A DNA stretch of 64,000 bases from Deltaproteobacteria bacterium (GCA_018433775.1 JAHDQN010000004.1:1-64000); one strand, 5' to 3'; counted from the stretch's first letter, positions 36,647 to 46,219 are shown. The notes: generated by a model from the sequence alone, not told the origin. Translations and numbers: made by a program.

Positions 36647-37627
36647 TCATATGACGTGCAGCACAGCATTGATAATATCGTTCTCTGTCGGATAATAGGC
36701 ATTCTCCAGAGAAGTGCTCGCCGGTGCAGGCACATCGGGCAGCGCCACTCTCACCGGTGAAGATTTCATACAGGAGAAGGCCCCTTCAGATACGAGTGCT
36801 TCTACCTCTGCGGCGATACCAAAACTTTTCCACCCGCCATCAGCCACCACCAGTCTTCCGGTCTTTTTTACAGATGCAAGCACCAGTTCTTGATCGAGCG
36901 GTTTGATCGTTCTCAGGTCTATCACCTCTGCATAGACTCCCTTTTCCGCCATGGTAGATGCAGCTTTCTCAGAGAGGTATGCCATGTATGAACTGGCCAC
37001 AACAGTCACATCAGACCCCCGACTTCTCATGGTGGCCTTTCCGATCGGGACCTCATAGATTTCCTCAGGCACGTGGTCTTCAAAACTGTACAGCCATCGG
37101 TCATCGATATAGACTACCGGGTTGTCATCCCTGATGGCTGCAACCATGAGCCCCTTTGCATCATAAGGTGTAGAAGGCATCACCACTTTCAACCCAGGTA
37201 TATGCGCAAACATGGCATGCAATGCCTGGGAATGCTGCGCAGCCTGTTCGCCACCGCGGTTTATAATGCCCCAGAAAACAATGGGCACACTTGTCCTGCC
37301 TCCATTCATATAAAACCAATTAGCTGCTTCGTTTATGATGGGATCCATGGCATAGAGCATGAAATCCATCCGGGGATGCACAAGCACTGGCTTCATACCT
37401 GCAATGGCCGAGCCCACGGCCGCACCTGTGATGCCATTCTCGGAAACAGGCGTATCGATCACCCGGCTTTCCCCAAAGCGTTCCAACAGGCCACGCGCGG
37501 TATTTCCAACATACCAGGGGCTTTTCACCCCCTGTCCGATCAGGAAGACATCAGGGTCTAGTTCCATCATTTGACAAAGAGCCTCATTGATCGCCAGACT
37601 GTAAGATAACTTCCTAGGCGAAGACAT
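36647..37627 (-). CDS. Thiamine-diphosphate E1 beta-like subunit (orphan)
   Basis: A 326-residue protein of the 2-oxoacid dehydrogenase / transketolase C-terminal type: pyrimidine-binding domain first (with the invariant Glu in the GITGAAVGSAIAG region), then a transketolase C domain from about 195. It overlaps the E1-alpha gene by 14 bases. No E2 or E3 gene is nearby, so a dehydrogenase complex is unlikely. In avilamycin-type sugar pathways an E1 alpha/beta pair is proposed to attach a two-carbon unit to a keto sugar, which would suit a glycan locus. It could also form an acyl donor from pyruvate or acetoin. Confidence 0.88.
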   Translation of the reverse strand: MSSPRKLSYSLAINEALCQMMELDPDVFLIGQGVKSPWYVGNTARGLLERFGESRVIDTPVSENGITGAAVGSAIAGMKPVLVHPRMDFMLYAMDPIINEAANWFYMNGGRTSVPIVFWGIINRGGEQAAQHSQALHAMFAHIPGLKVVMPSTPYDAKGLMVAAIRDDNPVVYIDDRWLYSFEDHVPEEIYEVPIGKATMRSRGSDVTVVASSYMAYLSEKAASTMAEKGVYAEVIDLRTIKPLDQELVLASVKKTGRLVVADGGWKSFGIAAEVEALVSEGAFSCMKSSPVRVALPDVPAPASTSLENAYYPTENDIINAVLHVI

Positions 37628-38591
37628 AGTTCGTAAGTTCCTCCGGTTTTGGTCGTGGACTAGTTTTCGCGTATTTTACCGCATCGCTGATCTCTTTGCC
37701 CACCTCTTCCTTAATAGATTGAATTTCTTGTTCATCCATTAGACGGTGCTCCATTAAGTAGCTTTCCAACTTCTTAATAGGATCTTTTGCCAGCCATTGT
37801 TCCAATTCTTCCTTGGGTCGTATATCTGTATGAAGCCCCTGAATGTTATCATCCGGCCCCACATGACCGCGGTAGCGATAGGTCATAAACTCAAGAAACA
37901 CAGGGCCACCACGGCCGCGGCAGTTTTCCACGGCGTTACGGCATGCATCGTAGACCTGCAGAACATCATTGCCCTCCACTTCATAATTACTGATCCCAAA
38001 AGCCTCTGCAACCTTGCGGATCGGCTGATCCACTCGGCATTCCCGGATGGGCATATGTGTGGCATACAGGTTGTTTTCACAGGCGAATATGATCGGGAGT
38101 TTTTTCAATGCTGCAAAATTCAAAGATTCGTAAAGTACACCCTCGCCGGCTGCGCCTTCTCCGAAAAAGCTGACAGCCACCCGGCCGTCTCCCCTGATCA
38201 AGGCGGCCAGAGCCGCTCCAACGGCTAAAGAGATTGTACCAGCCACGATCGGTGCTGAGCCCAGCATACCCACTTCCGGATCTGTCAAGTGCATGGAGCC
38301 GCCTCTACCTCTTGAGCAACCACTTTCCCGGCAATAGATCTCGGCCGCCATGTCCTTCAGGGAACCTCCCTTGGCCAAGAAATGCCCATGAGAACGATGA
38401 TTACCGAAGATATAGTCATACCTTGACAGGGCTGCGCAGAAACCTACAGCAACAGCCTCCTGCCCGCTGTATAGGTGGCATGGCGTACGAATCTCTCCAC
38501 TAAGAATAGGACCTACAAGACTCTCTTCAAAAACACGAATCCTCATCATCATCCTAAGTAAGTATCTCATTGATTCAATGGGATAATCCAT
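37614..38591 (-). CDS. Thiamine-diphosphate E1 alpha-like subunit (orphan)
   Basis: A 325-residue E1 alpha subunit. The thiamine-diphosphate motif is present: GEGAAGEG at 144-151 followed by NF and ending NN at 173-174, with GRGGSMH at 96-101. It has a GAGGT ribosome site and lies 8 bases after the aldo/keto reductase gene. With E1 beta it would form the alpha2beta2 enzyme that decarboxylates a 2-oxoacid such as pyruvate and passes on an activated aldehyde. Its setting among glycan genes is odd. Confidence 0.9.
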   Translation of the reverse strand: MDYPIESMRYLLRMMMRIRVFEESLVGPILSGEIRTPCHLYSGQEAVAVGFCAALSRYDYIFGNHRSHGHFLAKGGSLKDMAAEIYCRESGCSRGRGGSMHLTDPEVGMLGSAPIVAGTISLAVGAALAALIRGDGRVAVSFFGEGAAGEGVLYESLNFAALKKLPIIFACENNLYATHMPIRECRVDQPIRKVAEAFGISNYEVEGNDVLQVYDACRNAVENCRGRGGPVFLEFMTYRYRGHVGPDDNIQGLHTDIRPKEELEQWLAKDPIKKLESYLMEHRLMDEQEIQSIKEEVGKEISDAVKYAKTSPRPKPEELTNYVFA

Positions 38592-38599
38592 ACGTTACC

Positions 38600-39550
38600 T
38601 CATAATGAAAGCTGCCCGACCACGGTATCAATGGCATCTAGTTCTTCATTCGACAAGCACCAACCATCCGCGCCTAAATTTTCCATTACCTGTTTATCTG
38701 TTTTAGCACCGAAGAGCGCGCATGTTACCGCTTGAAAGTCCAAAACCCAGCGAAGCGCAAGATGGCTAATCCTTTGCCCACGATCTCGCGCTATTTGCTG
38801 TAGGGACTGCACACCTCTATAATATTTAGGGAAATTTTCTGGCATAAACTCATACATTCTGCTGCGGTGATCATCATCGGAAAATCTGATTTGTTCGGCA
38901 AACTTCCCTGTTAATAAACCATCAGCCAGTGCCCCCCAAGCAACCAATGTTATCCCATGTTCTTTGCATAGGCCGATAATATCCATGGCCTCTTTTCTGT
39001 TAAAAATATTAAGCCGTATCTGTACCGCCGTTATTGGCGCAACCTGCAAGGCCTGCCTTAATTGATCGGCGGAAAAATTTGCCACGCCTATGGCATATAG
39101 CTTGCCTTCTTCATTCATGCGCGCAAGAGCCTCAATACTTGCTTCAATTGGAGTTATACCATCGGGCTTATGTATATAATAGAGCGGGATCTGGTCCAAC
39201 TTCAATCTTCTCAAGCTGTTTTCAACCGCCTGCTTCAAATAATCTGGACTTATATCAGGCCACACCTGCCCCAGATTATTCCATCTGACACCACCCTTGC
39301 TTGCGATGACAACATCCCTTCGGAGGGCACCTAAACACTTGGCAAGTAATGTTTCTGATTTCCCCAATCCGTAAGCATCGGCTGTATCAAAGAAAGTAAC
39401 ACCGTTATCCAACGCGCACTTGATGGCACGGATGGAGTCCTCGTCATTTACCTTACCCCACCCATGGCCGCCGATTGCCCAACACCCCATACCCAGGCGG
39501 GTTATCTTAGTTCCTGTTCTTCCAAGCTGCATCATTTCCAATGCGCTCAT
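38600..39550 (-). CDS. Aldo/keto reductase
   Basis: About 316 residues with the AKR (beta/alpha)8 barrel. Catalytic tetrad: D55 and Y60 (FFDTADAYGLGKSE), K85 (VIASKGG) and H127 (YYIHKPD). ATG 39550 overlaps the upstream sugar-transferase stop as ATGA and is chosen over the open frame to 39592. It would reduce a keto sugar or the carbonyl introduced by the E1 pair directly downstream; NADPH use is typical of the family. Confidence 0.88.
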   Translation of the reverse strand: MSALEMMQLGRTGTKITRLGMGCWAIGGHGWGKVNDEDSIRAIKCALDNGVTFFDTADAYGLGKSETLLAKCLGALRRDVVIASKGGVRWNNLGQVWPDISPDYLKQAVENSLRRLKLDQIPLYYIHKPDGITPIEASIEALARMNEEGKLYAIGVANFSADQLRQALQVAPITAVQIRLNIFNRKEAMDIIGLCKEHGITLVAWGALADGLLTGKFAEQIRFSDDDHRSRMYEFMPENFPKYYRGVQSLQQIARDRGQRISHLALRWVLDFQAVTCALFGAKTDKQVMENLGADGWCLSNEELDAIDTVVGQLSL

Positions 39551-40215
39551 CTCAACGCAATCCTTTTCATAACCCGAAAAAAGGTCATCCAAAGAATGCG
39601 CACATCAGAAATCAGAGACCATTCTTTAACATACTTAACTCGCAGAGCTGTCTTGTGGGGCATTATGTGTTCACGAAAGTATTTGTCTGGATCAACGTTC
39701 CCCACTCTATCATCCAAGTCGGCAAACTCTATGGAGGCATAATCCGTAATCCCGGGACGCATGGAAAGAATGCATGTCTCCTCGCCTCTGTATTGCGCTG
39801 TGTAGTTCAGAACCTCTGGGCGAGGCCCCACGAGACTCATATCCCCTGTCAGGACATTAAAAAATTGGGGAAGTTCATCCAGCTTGGTGCGCCGCAGATA
39901 AGAACCGATCCGGGTTACGCGGTGGTCGTTGGTGCCTGTCGTTGGCCCTCCCAGGTTTTCGGCATTATCTACCATTGTCCTGAGCTTATAAATGCGGAAC
40001 GGTCTTCCGTTCAATCCAGAACGAATACCTCGGTAAAAAACTGGCCCCGGGCTTGATGCCTTGACAGCCAAGGCGGCCACAACAATGATCGGCCCGGCGG
40101 CTATCAGGGCTATGCAGGCCACGACAACATCGAGGATACGTTTTATCATCAGGGCCCAAGCCGGATGCCTGATGCAACCATACTGTTGTGATTCTTCCAG
40201 GATCGGACTGCTCAC
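39547..40215 (-). CDS. PglC/WcaJ-size initiating sugar-1-phosphate transferase
   Basis: A 222-residue monotopic transferase: one N-terminal hydrophobic segment, then FRIYKLRTMVDNAE, TKLDELPQFFNVLTGDMSLV, GPRPE and GITDYASIEFADLDDR, a hallmark of the small phosphoglycosyltransferases. It would load a sugar-1-phosphate onto undecaprenyl phosphate. The start is GTG in a GTGA overlap with the upstream methyltransferase. It is the second initiating enzyme of the window (the first is at 19951), which argues for two separate glycans. Confidence 0.92.
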   Translation of the reverse strand: MSSPILEESQQYGCIRHPAWALMIKRILDVVVACIALIAAGPIIVVAALAVKASSPGPVFYRGIRSGLNGRPFRIYKLRTMVDNAENLGGPTTGTNDHRVTRIGSYLRRTKLDELPQFFNVLTGDMSLVGPRPEVLNYTAQYRGEETCILSMRPGITDYASIEFADLDDRVGNVDPDKYFREHIMPHKTALRVKYVKEWSLISDVRILWMTFFRVMKRIALR

Positions 40216-41069
40216 CCTTCGCGCTGCCCCGTCCCTTTTGGCCGTCGGTACTCAATCACCGCAACCCATGCAAGCCAGTTCAGCAGGGGAATTGCAAGCA
40301 GGACACGATCAACCGAATTGAGCACCCTGAGAAGGAGCCTGAACATTGACATCTTGCGAAACGGAACCGCAAGCAGAGCCGCAAGGTGGAATGTCCGGAA
40401 ATCGAGCGTGGAAAAATCCCTGTTCCCGCTTTTTATTTCGGGAATACCTAGGATGTGCTCAACTTCCCACTTCGTCCTCAGATGGGGAGTTTTTCTTCGA
40501 TACCACTGTATTAGAGGGTTATGACGCAAGGTTTCCGTGCAAATCAGCTTGCCTTCCGGCTTGAGAATGCGTGACAGTTCCTTGAATGCGGCACTAAGGT
40601 CAAGATGGTGAAGTGCGCCATACTCATGAATAAGATCGAACGTCCCAGCGGCAAATTCAGTATGTTCAGCATCCATGACCAGAAATTCACAAACAGAATT
40701 GACTCCAGCGGAACGCGCCAGCTCACGAGCATTCTCAATGGCGACCGGGCTTAGATCGATCCCTATTACTTTCGCTGCCCCCTGTTTTGCCAATTCTATG
40801 GCAATCTCCCCATTTCCACAGCAATAGTCGAGAGCCACCGCACCCTTGATCCCGTCAAATAACAGGGAGTCGCGGTAGGCAAAACTTGATCTGGTGATGC
40901 TATAAAATTTCATGTTGCTGAAATGCTGATCAAATTCGTCTTCGGACGTGATATACTTTTCTTTTGACCTGTCAGAAGAGGCATCAGTATGGTATTCATA
41001 CGCCCTGACTATGCTCCTTCGTCGATCGGAATGTTCAATTTCTTTTATTTTCCTATCTTCGAGAGCCAT
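40212..41069 (-). CDS. SAM-dependent methyltransferase
   Basis: A 285-residue class I enzyme: ALDYCCGNGEIAIEL (motif I) near 79, VIGIDLSP, then LIHEYGALHHLDLSAAFKELSRILKPEGK. It is close in layout to the methyltransferase at 14755 (both have a hydrophobic C-terminal segment ending with a WNQYV/NWLAW-like motif). It overlaps the upstream GT4 gene by 17 bases and the downstream sugar transferase by 4. Confidence 0.83.
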   Translation of the reverse strand: MALEDRKIKEIEHSDRRRSIVRAYEYHTDASSDRSKEKYITSEDEFDQHFSNMKFYSITRSSFAYRDSLLFDGIKGAVALDYCCGNGEIAIELAKQGAAKVIGIDLSPVAIENARELARSAGVNSVCEFLVMDAEHTEFAAGTFDLIHEYGALHHLDLSAAFKELSRILKPEGKLICTETLRHNPLIQWYRRKTPHLRTKWEVEHILGIPEIKSGNRDFSTLDFRTFHLAALLAVPFRKMSMFRLLLRVLNSVDRVLLAIPLLNWLAWVAVIEYRRPKGTGQREG

Positions 41070-42291
41070 CCATCTTCTCCTTTTCCTTAATAGCCTGTGA
41101 TAATAACTTATCCATCCGCCCGGCTAATTTTTTGATGTCGAATTCATGCTCGACATAACAACGACCTCTTTTTCCCAGCTCGATTCTTTCTGCCTGATTC
41201 ATTTCCAGCAATTCCTGCAGCGCCCTGGCCATAGCTTCCGGGTTCTCAGGCGGGATGCTTAGCCCTGCTCCGGATTCAGCGACAGGATCATTCGGCGCAT
41301 TGCCGGAAAAAATGATTGGACGGGCAGATGCAAGATAATCATATATTTTGTTTGAATTGATGCCAAACTGATAAACAGGCGTATTTTTAACACTGGCGAT
41401 CAAGACATCGGCCTGCTTCTGTAACCTGGGGATCTCGCTCTTCGGCACAGGATCTCTGAATTCGACATTACGCACGCCGAGATCTTCTGCCTCCTTTTCC
41501 GAAGCAAAACGATATCGTCCGCTACCGACAATAATAAATCGATAACTATCTATCCCCTTGTCCTGCAGGATCCTGGCAGCCCTGAGGATTGTTGATACAT
41601 CATGCGTACTGGAGAATCCGCCCACATACATTGCGATTAATGGATAAACATTGTCAGTAATTGCGGGTTCATCCATAAACCGCTCAATGTCTGCACCATT
41701 CGGTATCCAATGAACTTTATCCGCATCTATCCCACTATCGGCGACATGCTTCCAGGTAAATGGAAGCACTGCAGAGATTCTGAGGGCCCTCCCATATAAA
41801 TATTTCTCGACAGATCGAAGTATCTTATAAGACAGGCTGTCAGAGGCCAGCATTCCGAGGTCAACTAACGCCTGCGGCCAGATATCTCTTACCTCGAAAA
41901 CAAAAGCTGCATCTTTCATTCTGGCTATGGCTGAAGCAGCCCAACCTGTCCCAAGAGGTACGGAAGGGCCTATCACCACATCCGGTCTTTCCTGAAAGCT
42001 TATGGCAACCTGTATGGAGCGCCAGATGTTCGAGAGCATATTAACACCACGCTGCCATCCGTTTCCGGAATAGTGAAAGGTGCGTAGCCAGACCACGCGA
42101 ATGCCGTCAATTTCTTCTATGCGCCATTTTTCTTTAGCTTCTAGAAGCTCCACGTGGGTAAAATGACAGTAGCTGTTTGTGAACATGGTAACTTGATGTC
42201 CGCTCCTCACCAGTTCGCGGGAAATATCATAGGTTCTGGAAGACTGGCCTTTTGGCTGATCATAGGCGGAAAGATACCAGATGTTCATCAC
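41053..42291 (-). CDS. GT4 family glycosyltransferase (WbuB-like)
   Basis: A 412-residue GT-B enzyme. The N terminus (NIWYLSAYDQPKGQSSRTYD) and VFEVRDIWPQALVDLGML are typical of WbuB/FnlC-type aminosugar transferases; the donor motif is near 290-330. It lies 5 bases downstream of the amidotransferase gene and fits the transfer of an N-acetylated aminosugar, perhaps the one later amidinated. The start is a tandem ATG. Confidence 0.88.
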   Translation of the reverse strand: MMNIWYLSAYDQPKGQSSRTYDISRELVRSGHQVTMFTNSYCHFTHVELLEAKEKWRIEEIDGIRVVWLRTFHYSGNGWQRGVNMLSNIWRSIQVAISFQERPDVVIGPSVPLGTGWAASAIARMKDAAFVFEVRDIWPQALVDLGMLASDSLSYKILRSVEKYLYGRALRISAVLPFTWKHVADSGIDADKVHWIPNGADIERFMDEPAITDNVYPLIAMYVGGFSSTHDVSTILRAARILQDKGIDSYRFIIVGSGRYRFASEKEAEDLGVRNVEFRDPVPKSEIPRLQKQADVLIASVKNTPVYQFGINSNKIYDYLASARPIIFSGNAPNDPVAESGAGLSIPPENPEAMARALQELLEMNQAERIELGKRGRCYVEHEFDIKKLAGRMDKLLSQAIKEKEKMDGSRR

Positions 42292-42295
42292 GATC

Positions 42296-43453
42296 TCAGT
42301 TATTATTAGGCAATGTACTGTGCTTCAAGCTTTTTGGCTTTACTACGTACTTCACGAGAGGAATAAGTCTTTTGAGTCCCATGAAAAAGAAGGCATTCGA
42401 AGAGTAATCCCTGTATCGCCTGACAGGCATCTTCATGATCTCATCAAACTTCTCAGGAGTCAATTTCATCTTTTTTAAGAAGAAATCATAATCACTCTGA
42501 AACAATTCAGTTGGGTAGGACGGCTTCTGCAGCTCCGAAAGTGCTTCGTCGCGGGTCATCTGTCCTGAGCATATCAATGTTGAAAGATGCGGGCGTCTTT
42601 TGTCCATATTGAATTTCTCCGGAAGAAAATATCCCTGAAAGAACCTCGTGAAGATTGATTCGAAGTGCTTTCCACCATAATCCCGCCAGTTCAGCTCTCT
42701 CTGGATCAGAGCCTTGGCCTCATTTTTATTGTAGCTCACATAGTTCAATATCGGGACATATTTAATCCCTTTAATAAAAACATAATAGAAGTACCGGGGA
42801 ATAGGACACGATGGATAATTTGTTAAAGGGACCGTGCCATATTGTTTATGAATGGTCTTGATAAACCGTAAATCTCGTGAGTCATACACCCAGTTGCTTG
42901 GCATGATCGCCTCTGATGCCACATTAGAGCCGCTGATAATGTATTTAATCCCTTTCTTGCTCGCTGTTCTGAACAATATCGATGGCAGGGTGTGATCTGT
43001 TGGGATTTCAATATTGGGCACGGAAGAATAGAGGAAGGCTATCTGTAAATCACTGAATTCCTCCCAATCCAGGACCACGGTTTCCAGGTCAATGGAGAGC
43101 TTTTTTAACGTAGCTTCAATATTATGGACAGCGAGTTCTGAATTCCATCCGTTATCAACGTGAACAGCCAAAGGTCTCAAACCAAGTTGTTTCACCAGAT
43201 ATGCGACCATGGTGCTGTCAACACCGCCGCTTACACCGATAACACAGTCATATTCATTGTTCTTTCCGTTCCGCTTGATTTCACTGACCAGACTATTCAG
43301 TTTAATCTCACTTTCTTTCTTGTTGAACAGTTCGTTCTGAGCCCTTTTCTCATAAGCCCTACAATGGTTGCATACTCCGTTATGATCAAACACGATCTCA
43401 GGATCGCTTGTATCCATAATACACCTTGTGCATATCTGATACGGTCTCGACAT
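42296..43453 (-). CDS. N-acetyl sugar amidotransferase (WbpG/PseA-like)
   Basis: A 385-residue PP-loop ATPase. It has two CxxC pairs (C8/C11 and C28/C31), expected to bind zinc, and the PP-loop GVSGGVDST at 73-81. WbpG works with HisH2 and HisF2 to turn an acetamido group into an acetamidino group on the sugar. The ATG at 43453 has GGAGGA 7 bases upstream; the open frame to 43474 is not used. The HisF-like and HisH-like genes lie directly upstream, completing the set. Confidence 0.93.
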   Translation of the reverse strand: MSRPYQICTRCIMDTSDPEIVFDHNGVCNHCRAYEKRAQNELFNKKESEIKLNSLVSEIKRNGKNNEYDCVIGVSGGVDSTMVAYLVKQLGLRPLAVHVDNGWNSELAVHNIEATLKKLSIDLETVVLDWEEFSDLQIAFLYSSVPNIEIPTDHTLPSILFRTASKKGIKYIISGSNVASEAIMPSNWVYDSRDLRFIKTIHKQYGTVPLTNYPSCPIPRYFYYVFIKGIKYVPILNYVSYNKNEAKALIQRELNWRDYGGKHFESIFTRFFQGYFLPEKFNMDKRRPHLSTLICSGQMTRDEALSELQKPSYPTELFQSDYDFFLKKMKLTPEKFDEIMKMPVRRYRDYSSNAFFFMGLKRLIPLVKYVVKPKSLKHSTLPNNN

Positions 43454-43553
43454 GGCTATTCCTCCGCTTAACATGATTTATTGCCACAACTTATGATAAT
43501 ATCATTATAATTTGATAATGAGGCAGAATTCAATAGCGACTCCGTTAAAATCC

Positions 43554-44315
43554 TCAACAAAATAACTGAGCCAGATCGCTGTGCCTGGGATATGTAATCA
43601 GCACCGCACGGTGTTTGCCATGAAAGACAAACAGGCTGCCAGCCGCCACCGCCGCTGCACCCTGCATCACTGCCTCGCGGAAGTGTTCCAGACAACCGGC
43701 TCCACCGGCAGCCACCACCGGTATCGAAACCGCCTCCGCCATCCGTTTTATCAAATGCAGGTCATAGCCGTTCATCATGCCATCATGATCAATGGAATTG
43801 ATTATAAGCTCGCCAGCTCCCAATCGTTCCATCTCCTGTGCATGAGCCACAGGATCCCGCTTGATGTCTACCTTTCCTGAACAGGTGAATACACTGTGCT
43901 TTCCCAGCCAATTACGCCGCACATCCATCGACACGACCACCCCGGAACTCCCGGCTATGGACGCAGCTTGTTCAACAAAACCGGGGTTATGCCCAACAAC
44001 CGAATTGAGGACTATCTTCTCCACACCCAGCGAATAAAGTGCTTTGATGTGGGCAACCGTGTTGATCCCACCCCCATAGCCGAATGGCATGAAGGCCTCA
44101 CTGGCTATGTTTTCAAGAAGCTCGAAATCTGGGCCGATACCGGATGGCGTTGCTCCGATATCAAGAAATACTATTTCGTCCACTTCCTTTTCATTAAGTA
44201 TGCGCACAGCGTTAATCGGATCTCCGACATATTTCGCCTTCTCAAACCTGACAGTCTTCACAAGGCCGCCATTCCGCATAAGAAGCATGGGAATAACACG
44301 AGGAATGAGCATCAC
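43554..44315 (-). CDS. HisF-like subunit of a glycan amidotransferase
   Basis: A 253-residue (beta/alpha)8 barrel. It matches HisF overall, including D131 (SMDVRR) and the NSIDHDG segment, but the catalytic Asp11 of histidine-pathway HisF is a leucine (Leu12 in IPMLLMRNGG). That rules against imidazole-glycerol-phosphate cyclase activity and fits the HisF2 proteins that channel ammonia to WbpG. The start is GTG in a GTGA overlap with the HisH-like gene; an ATG follows one codon later. Confidence 0.93.
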   Translation of the reverse strand: MMLIPRVIPMLLMRNGGLVKTVRFEKAKYVGDPINAVRILNEKEVDEIVFLDIGATPSGIGPDFELLENIASEAFMPFGYGGGINTVAHIKALYSLGVEKIVLNSVVGHNPGFVEQAASIAGSSGVVVSMDVRRNWLGKHSVFTCSGKVDIKRDPVAHAQEMERLGAGELIINSIDHDGMMNGYDLHLIKRMAEAVSIPVVAAGGAGCLEHFREAVMQGAAAVAAGSLFVFHGKHRAVLITYPRHSDLAQLFC

Positions 44316-44920
44316 AATCTCGCAAAGTTAACAAGCAAGGCCATGCCGAACCGATGGCTCTTCTCGGGATGAAACTGTACACCCCATACATTCCCGCATT
44401 GCACAGCTGCCGTAAAATTATTCCCATAGTGTGCAGTGGCCAGAACATTCACCATGTCCGAGCAGACCATATGATAGGAGTGAACAAAATAAAACCGGCA
44501 TCCTTCCAGATGAGTCATCAACGGATTCTCTCTGCATATCGAGAGCTCGTTCCATCCCATATGAGGAATCCTGACCGAAGACTCACCATCGGATTCAAAG
44601 CGTACGCAATATCCATTAATCAGGTCAAGCCCTCTGAGGGATCCCTCCTCGCTCCCCTCGGCCAGTAGCTGCATGCCGAGGCATACTCCAAGGAGCGGCA
44701 CCTTGTCCTGGACAACCCTCTTCTTAAGAGGTTCAACCAAATCCAACCGTGTGAGAGCCGAAATCCCGTGGTCGAAAGCGCCAACGCCGGGCAGTATGAT
44801 CTTGTCCGCATTCTCAATCTCTCTAGATGTTGATACAATCCGGGCAGGGAGCCCGAGTTTTTTCATCATGTTCATCATTGAACCAGTGTTGCTGACACCG
44901 TAATTTATTATTGATATCAT
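44312..44920 (-). CDS. HisH-like glutaminase subunit of a glycan amidotransferase
   Basis: A 202-residue class I glutamine amidotransferase. The nucleophile C80 (GVCLGMQLL) and the H184-P-E186 dyad (VQFHPEKS) are intact. It releases ammonia from glutamine for the HisF-like partner. No other histidine gene is nearby, so it belongs to the glycan pathway. It is the first gene of the hisH-hisF-wbpG set; the 240 bases upstream may hold its promoter. Confidence 0.92.
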   Translation of the reverse strand: MISIINYGVSNTGSMMNMMKKLGLPARIVSTSREIENADKIILPGVGAFDHGISALTRLDLVEPLKKRVVQDKVPLLGVCLGMQLLAEGSEEGSLRGLDLINGYCVRFESDGESSVRIPHMGWNELSICRENPLMTHLEGCRFYFVHSYHMVCSDMVNVLATAHYGNNFTAAVQCGNVWGVQFHPEKSHRFGMALLVNFARL

Positions 44921-45160
44921 ACTATCACTTGATCAGAATCCCTTTCCCACAAGCTGTTCATTCATGATAATTCTCCACCACAGAGCACCCCTTGCTGCAG
45001 CCGCGTCGTCTTGAATGACAGGTCATCGGTAGCCTGTAGTATCCAGCGCGAAAGGCTCCTGTACAAAGCTACTCTTCCAACCTGCACCCTCAAAATCCTT
45101 TACTCAGTTCAGGATAACGACTGGAACACGATGTGTTTATGCTTTTCTTCACAATACGGC
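44921..45160. other. Intergenic region upstream of the HisH-like gene
   Basis: No gene is seen. It separates the GT4 gene at 45161 from the amidotransferase set and is the longest gap inside Block B, so a promoter for the downstream genes is likely here. No clear -35/-10 pair could be assigned. Confidence 0.4.
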
Positions 45161-46219
45161 TCATTCCTCTTTCAGAACTGTCTTATATACCTTGACGATC
45201 TCACAGGCCACATTCCCGAGATGCAGTTCGTTCATGAATCTTCTCCCATTACTCCTCGTGCCCTCCCCGACGACTTCAAGAAGGGCCTTGCCGACCGTTT
45301 CAGGAGACCTTTCTTCGACAACCCAACACCGTTCCGCCGAGCGAAGTCTTTCTCGTGCATCTCCACACATGACAGATACGATCGGAAGATTGCAGCACAT
45401 GGCTTCTTTCAGAGAATTATTTGACCCCTCGTGAAAGGATGTTATCAGCAATACATCTGCCGCATTATAGTACCACACCAGATCTTCATGCGGCACATTT
45501 TCGACAAAGACCAAATTGCACCCGGCAATCCTCTCCTTTACGTATGCAAAGGCGGCCCGTGCCAATTCCGGATCCTTGACCGGAGCCCCTCCCCCCGGGA
45601 AGAAAAGAATGTACTTCTCATCAATATTCCATGACAGATATTGTCTGGCCTTCACTCTATCCATCGGGGAAAAAAGCTCCATGTTGATCCCGTTGGCTAT
45701 TACCGTGGCCTTTCTTTTATTCGGCTCCCATAAAGTATTCAGCATATCTCTGGATTTGACAATGATACGCGATGCGAAAAGACCAGAAAATTGCGAGATA
45801 ACACCTGATGTTTTCGAGGAGATGCCTTTGCCTCCATTACGACGAATCGATCCATAAAGATCACTGCCGCAGAAAGATATGACGACGGGAACCTGGCTCG
45901 ACACGACCGCCATGAGCGATGTTGTCACGCCCCAGTGAACATGTACGATATCGATCTTCCTTTCTTTAAGGACCCGCCTGAGCTTCAACCCGGCCTTGAA
46001 AAGCGCCGGTATCGATTTGCGATCGGTCAGGAACCCATATTCAACTTCCACACCCGAATCTGTCAGCGACGTCATCTGGCTTGTAAAATTGATGATATCC
46101 TTCTTCAGATAGACATGCTCCAACCCATCATTAAAACATTTCATGCGGAGAATCCTGTCTTCCTGCATTGACATTTCACCCAAGACAGGATCTCCGACAG
46201 CTAATAAAAAAATTTTCAT
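45161..46219 (-). CDS. GT4 family glycosyltransferase
   Basis: A 352-residue GT-B enzyme. It contains VHWGVTTSLMAVV, VISFCGSDLYG (acceptor side), YILFFPGGGAPVKDPELA and ITSFHEGSNNSLKEAMCCNLPIV, the donor motif. It is probably the last sugar transfer gene before the amidotransferase set. The upstream ligase gene is 79 bases away. Confidence 0.85.
   Translation of the reverse strand: MKIFLLAVGDPVLGEMSMQEDRILRMKCFNDGLEHVYLKKDIINFTSQMTSLTDSGVEVEYGFLTDRKSIPALFKAGLKLRRVLKERKIDIVHVHWGVTTSLMAVVSSQVPVVISFCGSDLYGSIRRNGGKGISSKTSGVISQFSGLFASRIIVKSRDMLNTLWEPNKRKATVIANGINMELFSPMDRVKARQYLSWNIDEKYILFFPGGGAPVKDPELARAAFAYVKERIAGCNLVFVENVPHEDLVWYYNAADVLLITSFHEGSNNSLKEAMCCNLPIVSVMCGDARERLRSAERCWVVEERSPETVGKALLEVVGEGTRSNGRRFMNELHLGNVACEIVKVYKTVLKEE

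Noticed and set aside
36647-38591. Pyruvate dehydrogenase complex
   Set aside because: E2 and E3 genes are absent; the neighbours are a reductase and glycan genes.
43554-44920. hisHF as histidine biosynthesis genes
   Set aside because: No other his gene is present, WbpG follows, and the HisF Asp11 equivalent is leucine.
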